Position numbers and translations under genes: made by a program | The notes under the pieces: model-generated | Seen by the model: only the letters and a program-made list of their open reading frames with translations | Databases searched by the model: none | What the model was told of the DNA's origin: nothing | In this document: in pieces, positions 22,425 through 23,071 of the stretch | How the letters are laid out: each line of letters starts with the position of its first letter | Position numbering within the stretch: position 1 is the stretch's first letter | Assembly (NCBI GenBank): GCA_036503065.1 | Contig: DASXXM010000490.1 | Location: 1 to 23,071, forward strand | Source of the DNA: DATEPR01 sp036503065 | GTDB taxonomy: Bacteria; Actinomycetota; Actinomycetes; Mycobacteriales; Pseudonocardiaceae | Length of the DNA: 23,071 nucleotides | Reading direction: 5' to 3'

Positions 22425-23071
22425 TCCCGAGTAGCCGCACAGGACGGCGAAGCCCGCCAACGGGGTGCGGTGGAAGTAGCCACCGGCCGGCGTGTAGGCG
22501 TCGTCGACCTGTTGGTACTGCGGCGAAGTCCGCGCCGCAGCAGTGTGCCGATGGCGAGAACGCTGGCCACCGCGAGGATTCCCGCGGTACCGACGATCAC
22601 CTGCGCTCCCATTGACACAGTGAGCGGCGGGATCTGGGCACCATTGCGGCGCAGGACCAGACTGCCGATCGGGACGGCGAGCCCGGCGGCGATCAGTCCG
22701 GCAACGAGAGCGGCCGAACCGATCACGACGGCCTTCGCCAGCAGGACCTGGCCCCGGCGCGGGCTGGCGGCCAGCGTCGTGCGGATCAACGGGCGGCGGT
22801 ACTCACTGGTGACGAACAGCAGGGCCACCACGATCACCGTGATCAGGCCGGCGAATCCGCCGATGAGCGCGCGCTGGATCTCCGTCCCGGCGCCCGATTG
22901 CGGTGCGATGTCGCCGGATCCGATCACCGTGAACCGACCGCCGGACTCGGTGAAGCCGGCCGCGCGGTGATAGCGATCCCAGTCGGTGTTCGAGGCCCAC
23001 CGACGGCGTCGCCCCGCCAGGCGGCTGATCCCCGGCCCCGCACGCTGACCTGGTCGAAGACCGAGCCCCTG
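22425..23071 (-). pseudogene. Decayed ABC-2 type transporter permease, running off the window
   Basis: The minus strand holds pieces of an integral membrane permease in several frames. From the edge inwards: GSVFDQVSVRG and AAWRGDAVGG in one frame; then, near 23000, a switch to WASNTDWDRYHRAAGFTESGG, followed by VIGSGDIAPQ and the membrane segments ALIGGFAGLITVIVVALLFV and AKAVVIGSAALVAGLIAAGLAV. At about 22525 the frame breaks and jumps to PQYQQVDDAYTPAGGYFHRTP and LAGFAVLCGYSG, a piece from near the C-terminus. As I recall such permeases, several dozen residues that normally lie between are missing, and the final helix after GYSG is gone. At least three lesions make this a pseudogene rather than one sequencing slip. 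It might once have exported the product or belonged to an unrelated flanking transporter. Confidence 0.75.

Noticed and set aside
1..23071. tRNA or rRNA genes, CRISPR arrays, insertion sequences, transposases and attachment sites
   Set aside because: None seen: no repeat-spacer pattern, no transposase motifs and no tRNA-like cloverleaf noticed by eye, though I could not run a structure search.

Overview
The window is very GC-rich DNA with strong codon-position bias, GTG starts, rare TTA codons and tightly overlapping genes. This points to an actinomycete; I cannot assign a genus. It is the interior of one aromatic (type II) polyketide gene cluster whose left part, including the ketosynthase alpha gene, lies before base 1.

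Layout. (1) 1-5922, plus strand: the chain-length factor (partial), ACP, C9 ketoreductase, two-domain aromatase/cyclase and a giant in-frame fusion of two FAD aromatic hydroxylases. This core order is that of angucycline clusters (urdamycin, landomycin, jadomycin). A 40-bp perfect palindrome (5971-6010) separates it from a convergent operon. (2) 12393-6028, minus strand: a six-gene sugar operon with 4,6-dehydratase, 4-ketoreductase (frameshifted in this sequence), PMP/[2Fe-2S] 3-dehydratase, 3-ketoreductase, O-glycosyltransferase and a second 4-ketoreductase. Nearly every junction overlaps or is a few bases. (3) 12394-12760: a divergent control region. (4) 12761-17527: a tandem-domain ABM oxygenase, a divergent TetR regulator, a small ABM-like protein, an FMN reductase, a UrdGT2-like (probably C-) glycosyltransferase and an O-methyltransferase. 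(5) 17584-22367: a complete P450/ferredoxin/ferredoxin-reductase chain, a FrnE-like DsbA-family protein, a SnoaL-like protein and a PF04199-type cyclase (frameshifted). (6) 22425-23071, minus strand: the decayed remains of an ABC-2 type permease, perhaps near the cluster edge.

How it fits together (inference). The minimal PKS, KR and aromatase should give a benz[a]anthracene-type (angucyclinone) scaffold, oxidised by the fused hydroxylase. The ABM oxygenase plus flavin reductase resemble the JadG/GilOII plus JadY/GilH pairs that open ring B in jadomycin and gilvocarcin pathways. The sugar set fits D-configured 2,6-dideoxy- and 2,3,6-trideoxyhexoses: no 3,5-epimerase is present, and the 2,3-dehydratase and sugar-1-phosphate nucleotidyltransferase must lie elsewhere. 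One sugar is probably C-linked. O-methylation and P450 oxidation finish the molecule. The likely product is a glycosylated, possibly ring-B-rearranged angucycline.

Regulation visible in the sequence: three promoters share an 11-bp-periodic TTGAC/CTGAC direct repeat 9-10 bp before a GANNTT -10-like box, as expected for a SARP or OmpR-family cluster activator (none is encoded here). Two oxygenase genes carry TTA codons. The TetR gene has a palindrome over its own promoter. Two genes have single-base frameshifts in GC-rich tracts, which may be sequencing errors.
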